A stretch of 64,000 nucleotides of DNA from JAQXDR01 sp038138625. GTDB lineage: Bacteria > Pseudomonadota > Alphaproteobacteria > Rhodobacterales > Rhodobacteraceae. Position 1 is the stretch's first letter. Each line of letters starts with the position of its first letter. This document shows, piece after piece, positions 1 through 10,282 of this stretch. The notes beneath the pieces were generated by a model, which had not been told where the DNA came from, searched no databases, and worked only from the letters and a program-made list of their open reading frames with translations. The translations under genes and the position numbers were made by a program. Where the stretch lies: the NCBI GenBank assembly GCA_038138625.1, contig JAYQEA010000005.1, positions 1-64,000 on the forward strand, given 5' to 3'.

Positions 1-1745
1 ATTCAACAATCTCATCTTTCATTCGATCGACGTAATAGACGTCATCACCCTGACCACCGATCATGCTGTCGAAGCCCTTGTTTCCTTTAAGGGTATCGTC
101 GCCTGCGGCTCCGATCAAAGTGTCATTCGCCCCGCCACCAGCCAAAAGGTTATTGCCGGCATTGCCTATGAGGGTATTTGCCACCGCGTTGCCTTTACCG
201 ACAAGATTTTCATTCCCTGTCAGCGTCAGGTTCTCGAGAAACTGGCTTTGCAGCTTAAGCTGAATATCGATTGATGCTTCAACGCTGTCATCGCCACCCT
301 CTGCAAGTTCGAGAACGCTGTCGGCAAGGTCATCGACAATAAACAAATCATCGCCGCTCCCACCAATCATGGTGTCGGCCCCCGCGCCCCCGTTCAGAGT
401 ATCATTGCCATCCAAGCCCTCTAATCTGTCATTGCCTCCCAGAGCATTGATCAGATCCGCACCTAATGTTCCGACCAAAGTATCTGCATTTTGAGTTGCG
501 CCTGCGGTTTGCAATTCGAAATTAGCAGCTGTTAACGTCACGCCCGGAACTTCATCATGAAACACGCGTACTGCGGCTCCACCAGAAGTTTCTAGCCTCC
601 AGACGTTTGAGAATTCATCCGCAACAGCAGTCACTGCAGCGTCTACGGACGCAAATCCCGCATCAACCAGAACGATGATGTCGGTTTCTAAGTCAAAGTC
701 AGCGAGGGTCAGGGTTCCATCCGCATTCTCGATTTCGAACCGATCCGCGCCACTGCCAGCGAAGACGGTGTCAGACACATCACTGCTCCGAATGATATCG
801 TCGCCATCGCCACCAGACAAATAGTCATCACCGCTTCCTCCGTCCAGCGTATCGTCACCCGCCTCGCCAAACAGGGTGTCATTCCCAAAGCCCCCCAGTA
901 ACAGATCACCGCCTGCATTACCTTGTATTTGATCCGCCCCATCAAGACCATCAATCGTATCGGCCAGAAGTGTTCCGAAAACGGTAATGTCATCGCCGTC
1001 GGTTACAATGGGGGGAGTGCTGCCTTGTGCTGTAAAGCCGTCGATCTNNNNNNNNNNTGCTGGTGAGCAGTTTGCGGACGCCGGGTCCGATGGTTGGATC
1101 CAACGCGTCTTCACCACCGTTGTGGCCATCTTCAATGTGGCCACCATCACTTTCTACAGGAATACCCTGACCAGACGACTCTATCAACGCATTGGGTCCG
1201 GTGAACAGATCGTTAGAAACGAAATTATCAAAGGTGGAAGATGTGCCAAATCCGAAAATATGGACGATCTCATGTATGGCCACGGAGAGAAAATCATAAA
1301 ATCCCTCTACGGCTTGATCCAGATCAAAACTCCAGTCTGCATCAGGATCAAAGGTGACCGTCCCCGCCCATGGTTCATAATTTGTAACCGGACCATTGCC
1401 GCGAAAATCATCCGAGATCCGGCTGCGAAAAATATCTCCGCTGATGTTCAAACCCGTTGGACCGGCTCTTCCCAATGCTCCCCCAAGATCCTGTGCTCCG
1501 ACAAAAATCAGCATATCGTCGATCGGATCGGTCAGGGTTATTTCTATTTGGGCTGCATCACGGTCTGATGGATTGGTGACCTGCATGACATTGCCGGCAG
1601 CAACCGAAGTAAAATCATCGTTCAACACCCCCCCCAGATACTCACCAGCAGCCTCAAGTGCTGCCCGCGCATTGGCATTGTCAAAAAAGCCAGACGTATC
1701 GAAGCTATAATCAAATACTATGGAGACCATGGCGCACACATCCAT
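1..1745 (-). CDS. RTX-repeat protein with metalloprotease-like N-terminus (3' end beyond window)
   Basis: Probably a secreted calcium-binding protein, possibly a zinc protease. The first ~240 residues contain HEIVH followed by IFGFG at residues 158-167, resembling the HExxH zinc site of metzincin-type proteases. From about position 960 down to the window edge the frame encodes glycine/aspartate nonapeptides of the type GGxGNDTL and GGSGDDYL, the calcium-binding RTX repeat typical of type I secretion substrates. A 10-N run at 1048-1057 splits the frame; with the Ns removed the two halves join in one frame (LLTS-KIDGF), so I treat it as one gene. The start could be the ATG at 1745 or the one at 1730. 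No signal peptide is visible, as expected for type I export. The C-terminal export signal lies outside the window. Protease activity is inferred from the motif only. Confidence 0.8.
1048..1057. other. 10-N assembly gap inside the RTX gene
   Basis: Ten Ns. Direct joining of the flanks keeps the minus-strand reading frame open from the protease-like part into the RTX repeats, so little or nothing appears to be missing. Confidence 0.8.
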
Positions 1746-3854
1746 TTTGTAATCGGTTCAAAATAAGTATGGCACCATAATACTGCGCCAACACAGTATG
1801 ACGCAACCTAGCTGTCAACCTGCCTGTAAACCGGCCCCGTTTTGATTGATTAAAACGCGCCATCTAAAGAAGGCGCATAGCCAACTGTTCCCGCGCTCCG
1901 CGTATAGCGGGAACGTCAGGCGAATTTGGCATTTGATCAAATTTTGCTTTGGGCGGAGCGTTAGATTTTGGTAGAGGCTAACAGTTGCGGCGTCCATCAG
2001 ACAACGTGGTAGATACCTTCGCATCCTCCGACACAATAAGGATCTGTCGAATTTAGCGGCTATGAGATGGACGAGTTCGACGTTGTGGACCCAATCCAAT
2101 GCGGTCAGTTGTGTAATGATCTTTCCAGTGTTGCCCTTCGCCTGCTCTGAAATGAAAGTTTTGTTTAGACCGACAGCATTATTTATCTGAACCCGCGCCC
2201 CCCCATTGACAAGATTGATCCCGAGCGCGGTGCATCAAGGTTTCCTGTCGGCGCCCGTTCCATCGAAGAGACTGTCGTTATGTGTATCAATGCTGAGCTC
2301 AGCCGAACAAAACAGGACAACCGGCGCGTGGTAATGGTCAAAACGCGGTAATCAAGGCCGGCAAAGCCATTGCGCCGAACAGGTTTGACGACGGGGGAAG
2401 CAAATGCCCTTGGTGTGGCCAAAGATTTTGCAACGCAATCGAAAGGGTGCTGACCAAGGGCGCCGTCTGATTTGGTAAACTGTAATGGTTTATAAGACCG
2501 TCTTTAAGGCGGCAACAAAGCTCCCTGCTTTGACTTATTAAGTCGGTAAAGAGACCGCTCGGGACTGACAGAACAGATCATGGATTTGAGGGGCAATGTC
2601 ACGGTTCTAGTCTCAATTTAACTTTTGGTTTCTGTTTGTTTTAAGCCGCCCGTCACACGATACAGGGTGGTGTTTGCGGGTGGGTAACCATTTCGGTTCC
2701 GCCGTTAGCGGTAGTTTTGCTGTTAAAAGCAACACTAAAACAATCCCCGCAGAGCCTTGCAGAGGGCGCGTGTGAATGCACACAGATCCTGATCTGTCGC
2801 GTTTTTGGGACGGCTCCCTTGATTTGGAACGTCAAAGACAAAGAATGCCATTTGCAAGATCGTTCTCGCATATTGGCAAGTGGGATTTGAAACGGGCGTA
2901 CGAACACCTCACTGATGTGGTGCAGATAACGCTAGCCCATTGGGCTGAAACGCAAAAAGGTGGTGTCTGATTTTGATATCGGCCTTTCGGCACTAAAAAA
3001 TGGATTATCATACTCCATGACACGGGTTCTTTGTTTAGCAAGGGGCAGGTGACATCAGCGACATCCGAACGTAAAGACCGCCATGATCCTTAATCCGTGG
3101 TCTCGGTCTGCAATCGCTTGGTCCTTGAGCAACCCCATATGAAACGCGATCTGGACGATAATGATGGTTGTGGATCTGCGAAAGCGGCCAATGCTTGGCC
3201 CATGGCTTTGGGACGCTTCTGTGCCATCGCAACGTGTATAGTATCAACGTGCTGCTCGTGAAAACCTTGGTGGCGGGTCTTATGCATGCGTAACTGAATT
3301 ATGCGTGACCGCAGCAGTTACTTGAGTGGCCACATTAGCCGAGACCAAAAGAGGATTTGGTGATTGTAAAGGACGCGGTCTCTTGCTGGGGAATACATCG
3401 CAGTGCAGCCCTGTTGAAAATGACCTTTCACCCCTGAATGCGGCAGATTTTTGAAAGGCATTTCACCTACTATTTATTGGCAGATGCTTACGGCAATCAA
3501 CTGGATTTTGGAAACGTCGCATATGGAAATAAACAAGAAAATGGAAGGCAACATTCACACTATTTTTAACGCTTTGGTCAGGCTGGACCGATAATACGGC
3601 TTGTGCTTGGTGCCTGCTCAATCCTTGTCTTATGTCTGAGAGGCATGGGGCCAGCGGTGACCCCGATTATCGAGGCTGTGATTTTCAGTGACGCATTTAT
3701 TGCTCAAACCAACCCTGCCTAGGTAATATGAAACGCGAAAGCTATCGTTTTAGCTCAATCATTTGTCGAGAAGTATTTGCCGCTAGACCAGGCCGCTTTT
3801 GAAAGCTCTTTCGCGAACTCGCTATGTTCGAGACGAGCACACGATCCCGTGTCC
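1746..3854. other. 2.1-kb stretch without a recognisable gene
   Basis: Only short open frames occur here and none shows a recognisable motif, a good ribosome site or a neighbour relation. One clear inverted repeat lies at 1887-1914. This may be decayed coding DNA from an old rearrangement, but no specific gene can be named. Confidence 0.5.
1887..1914. repeat. 8-bp inverted repeat hairpin
   Basis: GTTCCCGC (1887-1894) pairs with GCGGGAAC (1907-1914) across a 12-base loop. It is not followed by a T-run on either strand, so a terminator role is unsure. Confidence 0.4.
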
Positions 3855-6295
3855 CTACGTTGGCGAGGTTAAANNNNNNNNNNCTTAGAAAACGGGCTAC
3901 AACCTTTTTGGTGCCCGCCTTTTCAAACGCAACTTCGAGTTTGTCGCCTTCGATCCCGATCACCGATCCGTAACCAAACTTTTGGTGAAAAACGCGTGCG
4001 CCCAAATCAAAGGCGGCGACAGCCTCCAGATCAATTACGGTATTGCGGGTTTCGCGCGGTTGGCTAACCGGACGTTGCGATTGACGCGATTGCAACCGCC
4101 GCCATCCCGGTGAATTGTAAACATTGGCATCTGCGACCCGATTTTCGAGTGTGGATGTCATATTCATTCCTGCCGCTCCATATCCCCCTCCGTACAATCC
4201 CGGAGGCGTCAATACATCGACATGCTCTTCCGGTAATTCATCGATAAAGCGGGAAGGCAGCGCAGATTGCCATTGGCCAAAAACGCGTCGGTTGGCAGCG
4301 AAGGAGATAGTACAAACCTCTTCTGCACGCGTAATTCCCACATACGCAAGGCGGCGTTCTTCCTCAAGGCCTTGAATGCCGCTTTCATCCATGGAGCGTT
4401 GCGAGGGAAACAAACCGTCTTCCCATCCGGGAAGGAATACAACAGGAAACTCCAAACCTTTTGCTGCATGCAGTGTCATAATGCTGACTTTGGGGTCCGA
4501 ACTGTCACTTTCGTTATCCATGATAAGGCTAACATGCTCCAAAAATCCCTGAAGATTGTCGAAGTTTTCAAGGCCTTTAATAAGTTCTTTCAGGTTCTCA
4601 AGGCGCCCCGGTGCTTCGGGTGACTTGTCGTGTTGCCACATGGATGTGTAACCACTTTCATCCAAGACGATCTGAGCAAGCTCTACATGCGAAACCCCCG
4701 ACGGGTTATCACGTGCCCCATGTGCGGCATCATCGTCGCTGATAACCAGACCTTCGAGTGTTTCGCGCGCGTTCGCGGGATCTTTGACCATTTGTCGCCA
4801 ACGGGATAGGTCTTGCACCAATTGACCAAGCGCTTTGCCACCTTTTCCCTTAATCAGACCTTGGTCGACGGCAACTGCGGCCCCCTCTAACAGGCTCACG
4901 CCATGGGCGCGCGCTACCTTTTGTATGGTTTGTTGTGCTTTGTCCCCAAGGCCTCTTTTCGGAGTATTCATAATACGCTCAAAGGCCAGGTCATCATCGG
5001 GGCTGACGACGATGCGAAAATAAGCCATTGCATCACGGATTTCGAGCCGTTCGTAAAATCGAGGGCCGCCAATCACGCGATAGGGCAGACCAATCGTCAG
5101 AAACCGATCTTCAAATGCGCGCATTTGATGGCTTGCACGCACAAGGATTGCCATTTTGTTTGCACTAATTGGATGCATACCCCGCGTGCCATTTTGCATG
5201 GCTTCGATTTCTTCTCCAATCCACCGGGCCTCTTCTTCACCATCCCAATGTCCTATCAGGCGAAGTTTCTCACCCTCTTTGGCATCAGTCCAAAGCGTCT
5301 TGCCCAAACGCCCCTTGTTTCCGGAAATGATAGCAGACGCCGCAGCAAGAATATGTGGTGTCGAGCGATAATTTTGCTCAAGGCGCACCACATGGGCACC
5401 TTCAAAATCTTTTTCAAACCGCAGGATATTGCCGACCTCTGCGCCGCGCCATCCGTAGATGGACTGATCATCATCCCCAACACAACAGATGTTTTTATGT
5501 CCCGACGCAAGCAACCGCAANNNNNNNNNNCCAAAGATACTGAGCGATGTTCGTGTCTTGATATTCATCTACCAAGATATATCGAAACCAACGCTGATAT
5601 TGGGACAAAATGTCTGGATGAGATTGAAAGATCACCACCATGTGCAAGAGCAGATCCCCAAAATCCACCGCATTCAGATCCTTAAGGCGGGCCTGATACT
5701 GCGTATAGAGCGGAACCCCTTTGCTGTCGTATAAACCCGCATCTGCGGCAGGCACTTTGTCCGGAGTAAGCGCGCGGTTTTTCCAGCCATCTATAATTCC
5801 GGCCAGCATGCGCGAGGGCCAACGCTTGTCATCAATTCCCGCAGCCCTGATCAATTGTTTCAGCAACCGGATCTGATCATCCGAGTCCAAAATAGTGAAA
5901 TTCGATTTGAGGCCAACCAATTCGGCATGACGGCGCAAAAGCTTTACACAGATCGAATGAAAGGTTCCCAGCCAGGGTACACCTTCGACCACTTCACCAA
6001 GCATTTGACCAACGCGTGTTTTCATCTCGCGGGCAGCTTTGTTTGTAAACGTTACGGCCAGAAGTTCGTTTGGCCGCGCGCGTCCAGTATTCAACAAATG
6101 GACGATGCGTGCCGTCAAAGCGCGCGTTTTGCCGGTTCCTGCACCGGCCAGCATAAGAACGGGACCATCCAGTGTCTCAACTGCTTGTCTCTGAGCCGGA
6201 TTCAATCCGTCAAGATAAGGCGTTGGCCGTGCCGCCATAGCACGGCTGGCCAATGATGCGCTTTCAAACGCGTCGATTTCATCATAACCGCTCAT
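3855..6295 (-). CDS. uvrD: UvrD/PcrA-family ATP-dependent DNA helicase
   Basis: Superfamily 1A 3'-5' DNA helicase acting in nucleotide excision and mismatch repair. All helicase motifs are visible in order: GAGTGKT (Walker A, near residue 52), FTNKAAREM, DEYQDTN (motif II), GDDDQSIYGWRGA (III), EQNYRST (IV), TLHAAKGLEF (V) and AYVGITRA (VI), then a C-terminal tail ending in KKVVARFL typical of PcrA. Two 10-N gaps interrupt it (5521-5530 and 3874-3883). Removing the Ns gives YLW-LRLLASGH across the first, exactly the family sequence, and a stop at 3855-3857 after the second. The gene is therefore probably intact, about 805 residues. The last few residues are the least certain part. Monocistronic by position. 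Confidence 0.93.
3874..3883. other. 10-N assembly gap near the 3' end of uvrD
   Basis: Ten Ns lie just before the expected end of uvrD. Joining the flanks gives a short tail and a TAG at 3855-3857. Confidence 0.6.
5521..5530. other. 10-N assembly gap inside uvrD
   Basis: Ten Ns fall between YLW and LRLLASGH. These two pieces are directly adjacent in the UvrD family, so the true gap is zero bases and the apparent frameshift is artificial. Confidence 0.9.
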
Positions 6296-6645
6296 GGACG
6301 AAGCATAACGTCAATTTGGGCGGATGAAAACCCACGTTCTTGATATGTTCTGACGTCACTGGTTTGGACTTTCTGCTCGTCTGCGTTACGCAATAATGAA
6401 CGTCTGCTGGCGGTCACAGACCATTCAAACAAGTAGATGTCATCAAATGGCTTTCGACAACTGTGCTGGTTTTTTTAGCGTCGTTCAGGGCGTATTTTCG
6501 GGCATTGCACTCCATTTCCAGGTGATGAAACATGCCTGCCAAATCCCAAAGATTTGGCGTACAATCCTTTATGCGCTATGCTCTCCTCTGGTGGACAAAT
6601 GACGCCGCACCCCATACGTTCACTTGGTCTGAGGAATTGGTTTTT
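6296..6645. other. Intergenic region between uvrD and the Rrf2-type gene
   Basis: Divergent promoter region of about 350 bp. The reading frame of the following regulator stays open upstream to 6532, but that extension has no family similarity that I recognise. No operator or RNA structure was found. Confidence 0.4.
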
Positions 6646-7059
6646 ATGAAGCGCAACAGTCGTCTGTCTCTGGCTTTGCATACGATGTGCCATATGGCGG
6701 CAGAGCCGGAATTAAAGAAAACCTCATCAGAGATCGCAGCGCATGCCGGGACGAACCCGGTCGTCGTGCGCAGGGTTCTGGGTGAGTTGCGCAAAGCGGG
6801 CCTTTTGTCATCCGAAAAAGGTCAAGCTGGTGGCTGGAAGCTGGCCAAGCCTGCGAAGAACATAACACTGGCAGACGTATATCTTGCCTTGGGTGAACGA
6901 CTGGTTGCGGGCACTGGGGACAAAAAAATCCCGTCTTCATCGTGCAATTTGGAAACACGAATGCAAACGCGCATTTCCGGAGTTCTGGACGACATCGAAG
7001 AGAGCTTAGTGCGCCGATTACGCGAGACATCCATCATTGACGTACATAGAAAAACGTAG
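6646..7059 (+). CDS. Rrf2-family transcriptional regulator
   Basis: A 137-residue winged-helix protein with the Rrf2 layout: MKRNSRLSLALHTM at the N-terminus, then a helix-turn-helix region (SSEIAAHAGTNPVVVRRVL, residues about 24-44) and a wing with GGWKLAKP near residue 65. It has only one central cysteine (SSSCNLE), so it lacks the three-cysteine Fe-S site of IscR or NsrR; a redox cluster is unlikely. I chose the ATG at 6646 because family homology begins there, although the frame is open for another 38 codons upstream. The target is unknown; the neighbours point to no specific regulon. Confidence 0.85.
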   Translation: MKRNSRLSLALHTMCHMAAEPELKKTSSEIAAHAGTNPVVVRRVLGELRKAGLLSSEKGQAGGWKLAKPAKNITLADVYLALGERLVAGTGDKKIPSSSCNLETRMQTRISGVLDDIEESLVRRLRETSIIDVHRKT

Positions 7060-7093
7060 TCCTGGTGGCCTGAACGCCATGTGGCACCGCGGC

Positions 7094-7130
7094 ATAAAAA
7101 ACTAAAAAGCGGGGGAGCATGTGCTCCCCC
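7094..7130 (-). terminator. Rho-independent terminator of the one-carbon gene set
   Basis: Stem GGGGGAGC (7111-7118) pairs with GCTCCCCC (7123-7130), loop of four. On the minus strand the hairpin is followed by two T-runs within 7095-7108. It lies just downstream of the minus-strand gene ending at 7140. Confidence 0.8.
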
Positions 7131-7139
7131 TACTTCACA

Positions 7140-8189
7140 TTATCCACGGCGGCGGCGGCGTCCACCGGACCGGCCGCCGGACGGTGCCTCGTTGGGATCT
7201 TTGTTGAATTGGATCCAAGACTTTCCATGCGGATCGTTATTGGTCAGCAGGTTTGCTGCGCGAATGGCTTCCATTTCCTTACCCGGACGGGCCTTGGTCG
7301 ACCCCATGCCAAAGAGTGTGACAAATGTTTCATCGTCCATGTCTGCGGGCAAAATGACGCCAGCGGCCTCAAGCGCTGCTTTCTTTTCGGCAATTTTCTT
7401 TTGACTGATTGGAAGTGCTACTGGATTCATGATTGCGCTGGTCATGCCTGCTCCCATTGCCATGGGCAAAAAGGCATTGTTGATGCCATGCCGGTTGGGC
7501 AAGCCAAAACTGACATTCGAGGCGCCACAGGTGGTATTGACACCAAGCTCTTCACGTAATTTCCGCACAAGTGTAAAGACTTGCTGACCCGCGGTTGCCA
7601 TGGCGCCAATCGGCATGACCAAAGGGTCCACCACAATATCATGCGCCGGAATTCCAAAATCAGCCGCTCGTTCCACGATCTTTTTAGCGACTGCAAACCG
7701 CACATCAGGGTCTTCGCTGATCCCGGTATCGTCATTTGAAATCGCAACAACCGGTACATTGTATTTCTTGACCAGTGGCAAAACAATTTCTAGTCGCTCT
7801 TCTTCACCGGTCACTGAATTCAATAGCGGGCGACCTTCGGCAGCAGCCAGGCCCGCCTCAAGAGCCGCAGGAACCGAGCTATCAATGCACAAGGGAACAT
7901 CGACCAACCCTTGCACGAGTTCAATCATTCTGCGCATCAAAGGCGGCTCTGTCTCGTTTGGATCAGGGTTGGAATTGTAGACAACGCCTGCGTTGACATC
8001 CAAAAGCGTTGCACCTGCCATGACCTGGGCCAGTGCGTCTTTTTCAACGGTTGTGAAGTCGCCCGCCTCAAGTTCCGCTGCCAATTTTTTACGGCCTGTC
8101 GGATTGATACGTTCACCAATCACACAAAAGGGTTCATCAAACCCCATCACGGCGGTTTTCGTTTTTGATTCCACTATAGTGCGGGTCAT
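7140..8189 (-). CDS. Methyltetrahydrofolate:corrinoid methyltransferase-like protein
   Basis: Pterin-binding (dihydropteroate-synthase-like) TIM-barrel protein of the MeTr family, 349 residues, expected to move a methyl group between tetrahydrofolate and a corrinoid protein. Visible family segments are CVIGERINPTGRKKL (about residues 22-36), LLDVNAG, the SNDDTG loop, DPLVMPIGA and GASNVSFGLPNRHGIN. It is the last gene of a minus-strand set with a HAD phosphatase, a methylenetetrahydrofolate-reductase-like protein and a small 'virulence factor' protein, and is followed by a terminator. The last 15 residues are rich in Gly, Ser and Arg and end in RRRRRG, a possible nucleic-acid or polyanion contact or a disordered tail. 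The partner corrinoid protein and its reactivase are not in this window, so the methyl donor is unknown. Confidence 0.85.
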   Translation of the reverse strand: MTRTIVESKTKTAVMGFDEPFCVIGERINPTGRKKLAAELEAGDFTTVEKDALAQVMAGATLLDVNAGVVYNSNPDPNETEPPLMRRMIELVQGLVDVPLCIDSSVPAALEAGLAAAEGRPLLNSVTGEEERLEIVLPLVKKYNVPVVAISNDDTGISEDPDVRFAVAKKIVERAADFGIPAHDIVVDPLVMPIGAMATAGQQVFTLVRKLREELGVNTTCGASNVSFGLPNRHGINNAFLPMAMGAGMTSAIMNPVALPISQKKIAEKKAALEAAGVILPADMDDETFVTLFGMGSTKARPGKEMEAIRAANLLTNNDPHGKSWIQFNKDPNEAPSGGRSGGRRRRRG

Positions 8190-8195
8190 AACTGC

Positions 8196-8849
8196 TTAGG
8201 TTCCTTTCAGCCGCGCCAGCGCAATTGCCAAGGCGGGATCGTTGAAATCTTGTATCGTTTGGTTGGCACCTGCTGCTCGCAGGGTGCGATCATCTAGGCT
8301 CGAGCGTATTGCTACGACGTGTAGACCGGCCGCCGTTGCAGATGCAACGCCAGATGGGCTGTCTTCAAAAGCGATAGAGCGCGCTGGGTCAGAGCCAAGC
8401 TGCGTCAACGCATCCAGATAGGGTGCCGGATCGGGTTTTCCGGCGCTGCATTCATCACCAATGATCAAACGGGGCAGGCGGCTTTCTAATCCAATGGCCT
8501 TCAACATAGCCACTGCGTTGATGCGTGGCGCATTCGTAACCACTGCGGTTGCCCAATCGTTTTCATGTGCCTTGTCTATCAGATTGACCACCCCTGGCAT
8601 GGGCATAGCGGATGTCCCCAGAAGCTTGCGAAAGCGTGCTTCTTTTTCGTCAGACAATGCGTTTGCATCATCGTCTGGAAAATGATCCCCAAAAATTGCA
8701 GAATTATGCCTGCCGTGCATGTTCGCAAAATAATAATCTGCATCAATCTTCAATCCCCTTTCTGCAAACATCTTAATAAAGACGCTGACATGAAGCGGAT
8801 CAGACGACAGCAAAGTGCCGTCCAGATCAAACAAAAGCGAAGGTCTCAT
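8196..8849 (-). CDS. HAD-superfamily phosphatase (phosphoglycolate phosphatase-like)
   Basis: A 217-residue haloacid dehalogenase hydrolase with all four motifs: FDLDGTLL (residues 7-14, nucleophile and acid Asp), VVTNAPR (motif II), KPDPAPYL (motif III lysine) and AFEDSPSG (motif IV). The helical cap sits between motifs I and II (subtype I, as in Gph/PGMB). It is in the same orientation and 6 bp from the methyltransferase gene and 8 bp from the reductase gene, so it is probably co-transcribed; a role in one-carbon metabolism is inferred from this only. The substrate cannot be told from sequence. Confidence 0.85.
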   Translation of the reverse strand: MRPSLLFDLDGTLLSSDPLHVSVFIKMFAERGLKIDADYYFANMHGRHNSAIFGDHFPDDDANALSDEKEARFRKLLGTSAMPMPGVVNLIDKAHENDWATAVVTNAPRINAVAMLKAIGLESRLPRLIIGDECSAGKPDPAPYLDALTQLGSDPARSIAFEDSPSGVASATAAGLHVVAIRSSLDDRTLRAAGANQTIQDFNDPALAIALARLKGT

Positions 8850-8857
8850 TATACGCT

Positions 8858-9784
8858 TCAGGCAGAGACCGCAGCCACAGGCATACGCCCATGGTCGGCG
8901 GCCCAGGCAGCGTTGGTTTTTATCCCGCCCAACGGAAAGAAATGTACAGCCTCAATATTAAAGTCGGGATTTGCAGCCTTATGGGCGGCCAGAACCTGAA
9001 CTATTTCCGTGGGTTCGTAAGGCAAAAGCAGTTTGGTGACGTCCATTGCCCGTTTTTGCAAGACTTTCAGCGACGGCCCAACACCACAAGCTATCGCGAA
9101 CTTGATCAAAGTTTGCAGTTTCGCGGGACCGGCGATGCCAATGTGCACTGGCAGATCAATCCCCGCGGCCTTAATCTCGTTTGCCCAAGTGATGATCGGG
9201 CCCGGGTCAAACGCAAATTGCGTTGCCAGTGCCATTTTTGCATCCGTTCGATTGAAAAACGCCTGCTTCCAATGCAAGGCCGCATCAACATTCAGGCGTG
9301 AACCATCGGGGTCAATGTCTTTATTGCCTTCGGGATGACCGGCTACGTGCAGACGCTCAAATCCTGCCGCATCAAACGCGCCAGTCTCAAGCAGTTGCAT
9401 CGAGCTGTCGTAATCACCTTGTGGATGCGCCACACCGCCTGCCAGCAAGAGTGCCTGATTAACGTTTGCCTCGCCCTGATAGCGATTGATCCAATCAACA
9501 AGGGTGGCTTTGTCTTTGATAATACGAGCAGGAAAATGTGGCATCACATCAAAGCCCTGGGTGTTGATGCGCCTTGCGGTGGCAACCATGTCTTCTATCG
9601 GAGTCCCCTCGATATGAGCAATGTAGACCCGCGTTCCCCTGGGCAGAATCGCGCGAAAGTCATCTACTTTTGCTGCCGTTCGGGGCATCACCTCTATCGA
9701 AAATCCTTTCAGGAAATCAGAGATTTCAGGACCTGACGTGACAGGCGCAGGTGCGGATTTTTTTCCAAAACTCAAAATGGCCAT
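8858..9784 (-). CDS. Methylenetetrahydrofolate reductase-like protein
   Basis: 308-residue TIM-barrel protein resembling the methylenetetrahydrofolate reductase (FAD) family, with segments such as FSIEVMPRTAAKVDDF near residue 30, DVMPHFPAR, LLLAGGVAHPQGDY and HVAGHPEGNKDID that match the MetF pattern of folate and flavin contacts. It is a divergent branch found with the MeTr-type methyltransferase and the small 'virulence factor' gene in many Rhodobacterales, and is probably not the housekeeping MetF of methionine synthesis. Likely role: interconverting methylene- and methyl-tetrahydrofolate during catabolic demethylation (inference from context). Confidence 0.8.
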   Translation of the reverse strand: MAILSFGKKSAPAPVTSGPEISDFLKGFSIEVMPRTAAKVDDFRAILPRGTRVYIAHIEGTPIEDMVATARRINTQGFDVMPHFPARIIKDKATLVDWINRYQGEANVNQALLLAGGVAHPQGDYDSSMQLLETGAFDAAGFERLHVAGHPEGNKDIDPDGSRLNVDAALHWKQAFFNRTDAKMALATQFAFDPGPIITWANEIKAAGIDLPVHIGIAGPAKLQTLIKFAIACGVGPSLKVLQKRAMDVTKLLLPYEPTEIVQVLAAHKAANPDFNIEAVHFFPLGGIKTNAAWAADHGRMPVAAVSA

Positions 9785-9806
9785 GGCGTGGACTCCTGCC
9801 GGGGGA

Positions 9807-10106
9807 TCAGGCCGAATGGCCTTGGTTTGCGATCAAAGCTTTAAGGCGTTCGGTGTCGTATTCGGCGTCAAGCCGCGCAACCTCGGCGGCCAGTATATCC
9901 TCGGGGGTGCCCTCCATAGGGTAGGGGGCTGCCTTGCGCCACTCGGCGAGGTAGGCATCGGTATCTGTCGCACCAATTTTCATCGCCGCGCGGTCAATGG
10001 CTTGTTCAAACCGCTCTGGCAGCGGGGCTTTGGCGCCCCGACGCCCTTTGCCGACGATGACTTGGGCGGGAATATCTCGCCAAAAAACAACTGTCACATC
10101 GGGCAT
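9807..10106 (-). CDS. Small 'virulence factor' family protein of the one-carbon set
   Basis: A 99-residue soluble protein beginning MPDVTVVFWRDIPAQVIV and containing GKGRRGAKAPLPERFEQAID. It fits the short conserved family that databases label 'virulence factor', a name without functional proof. It is first in the minus-strand set and 22 bp before the reductase-like gene, an arrangement recurring in Rhodobacterales, so I infer an accessory role in folate/corrinoid one-carbon transfer. No catalytic motif is evident. Confidence 0.7.
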   Translation of the reverse strand: MPDVTVVFWRDIPAQVIVGKGRRGAKAPLPERFEQAIDRAAMKIGATDTDAYLAEWRKAAPYPMEGTPEDILAAEVARLDAEYDTERLKALIANQGHSA

Positions 10107-10282
10107 AGCCTTTGATTCCTATCATACTCTCTTGCCTCGATACCTATCGGTCCTTGATCTGGTTTCACAGTCGAATTTCGACATCTTCACGCCCAGCCAC
10201 GACGCAACCAATAATGAGGGCTTGTCGTGAGGCGTTGGCCTGCGTATCTTTTTCCTAACTCTAACATGGAAGGCGCGGAATC

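Noticed and set aside
709..993. 94-codon minus-strand frame within the RTX gene
   Set aside because: It is an out-of-frame shadow of the RTX repeats; the true frame shows GGxGNDTL repeats.
2171..2480. Plus-strand reading with protein-like composition (PVGARSIEETVVMCINAELS)
   Set aside because: Broken by stops, no start or ribosome site, and no family I can name; kept only as possible decayed coding DNA.
3090..3287. Short minus-strand open frame
   Set aside because: No ribosome site, no motif, and composition typical of a chance frame.
5256..5534. Apparent frameshift and split of uvrD at the N run
   Set aside because: Removing the 10 Ns restores the exact UvrD sequence, so this is an assembly artefact.
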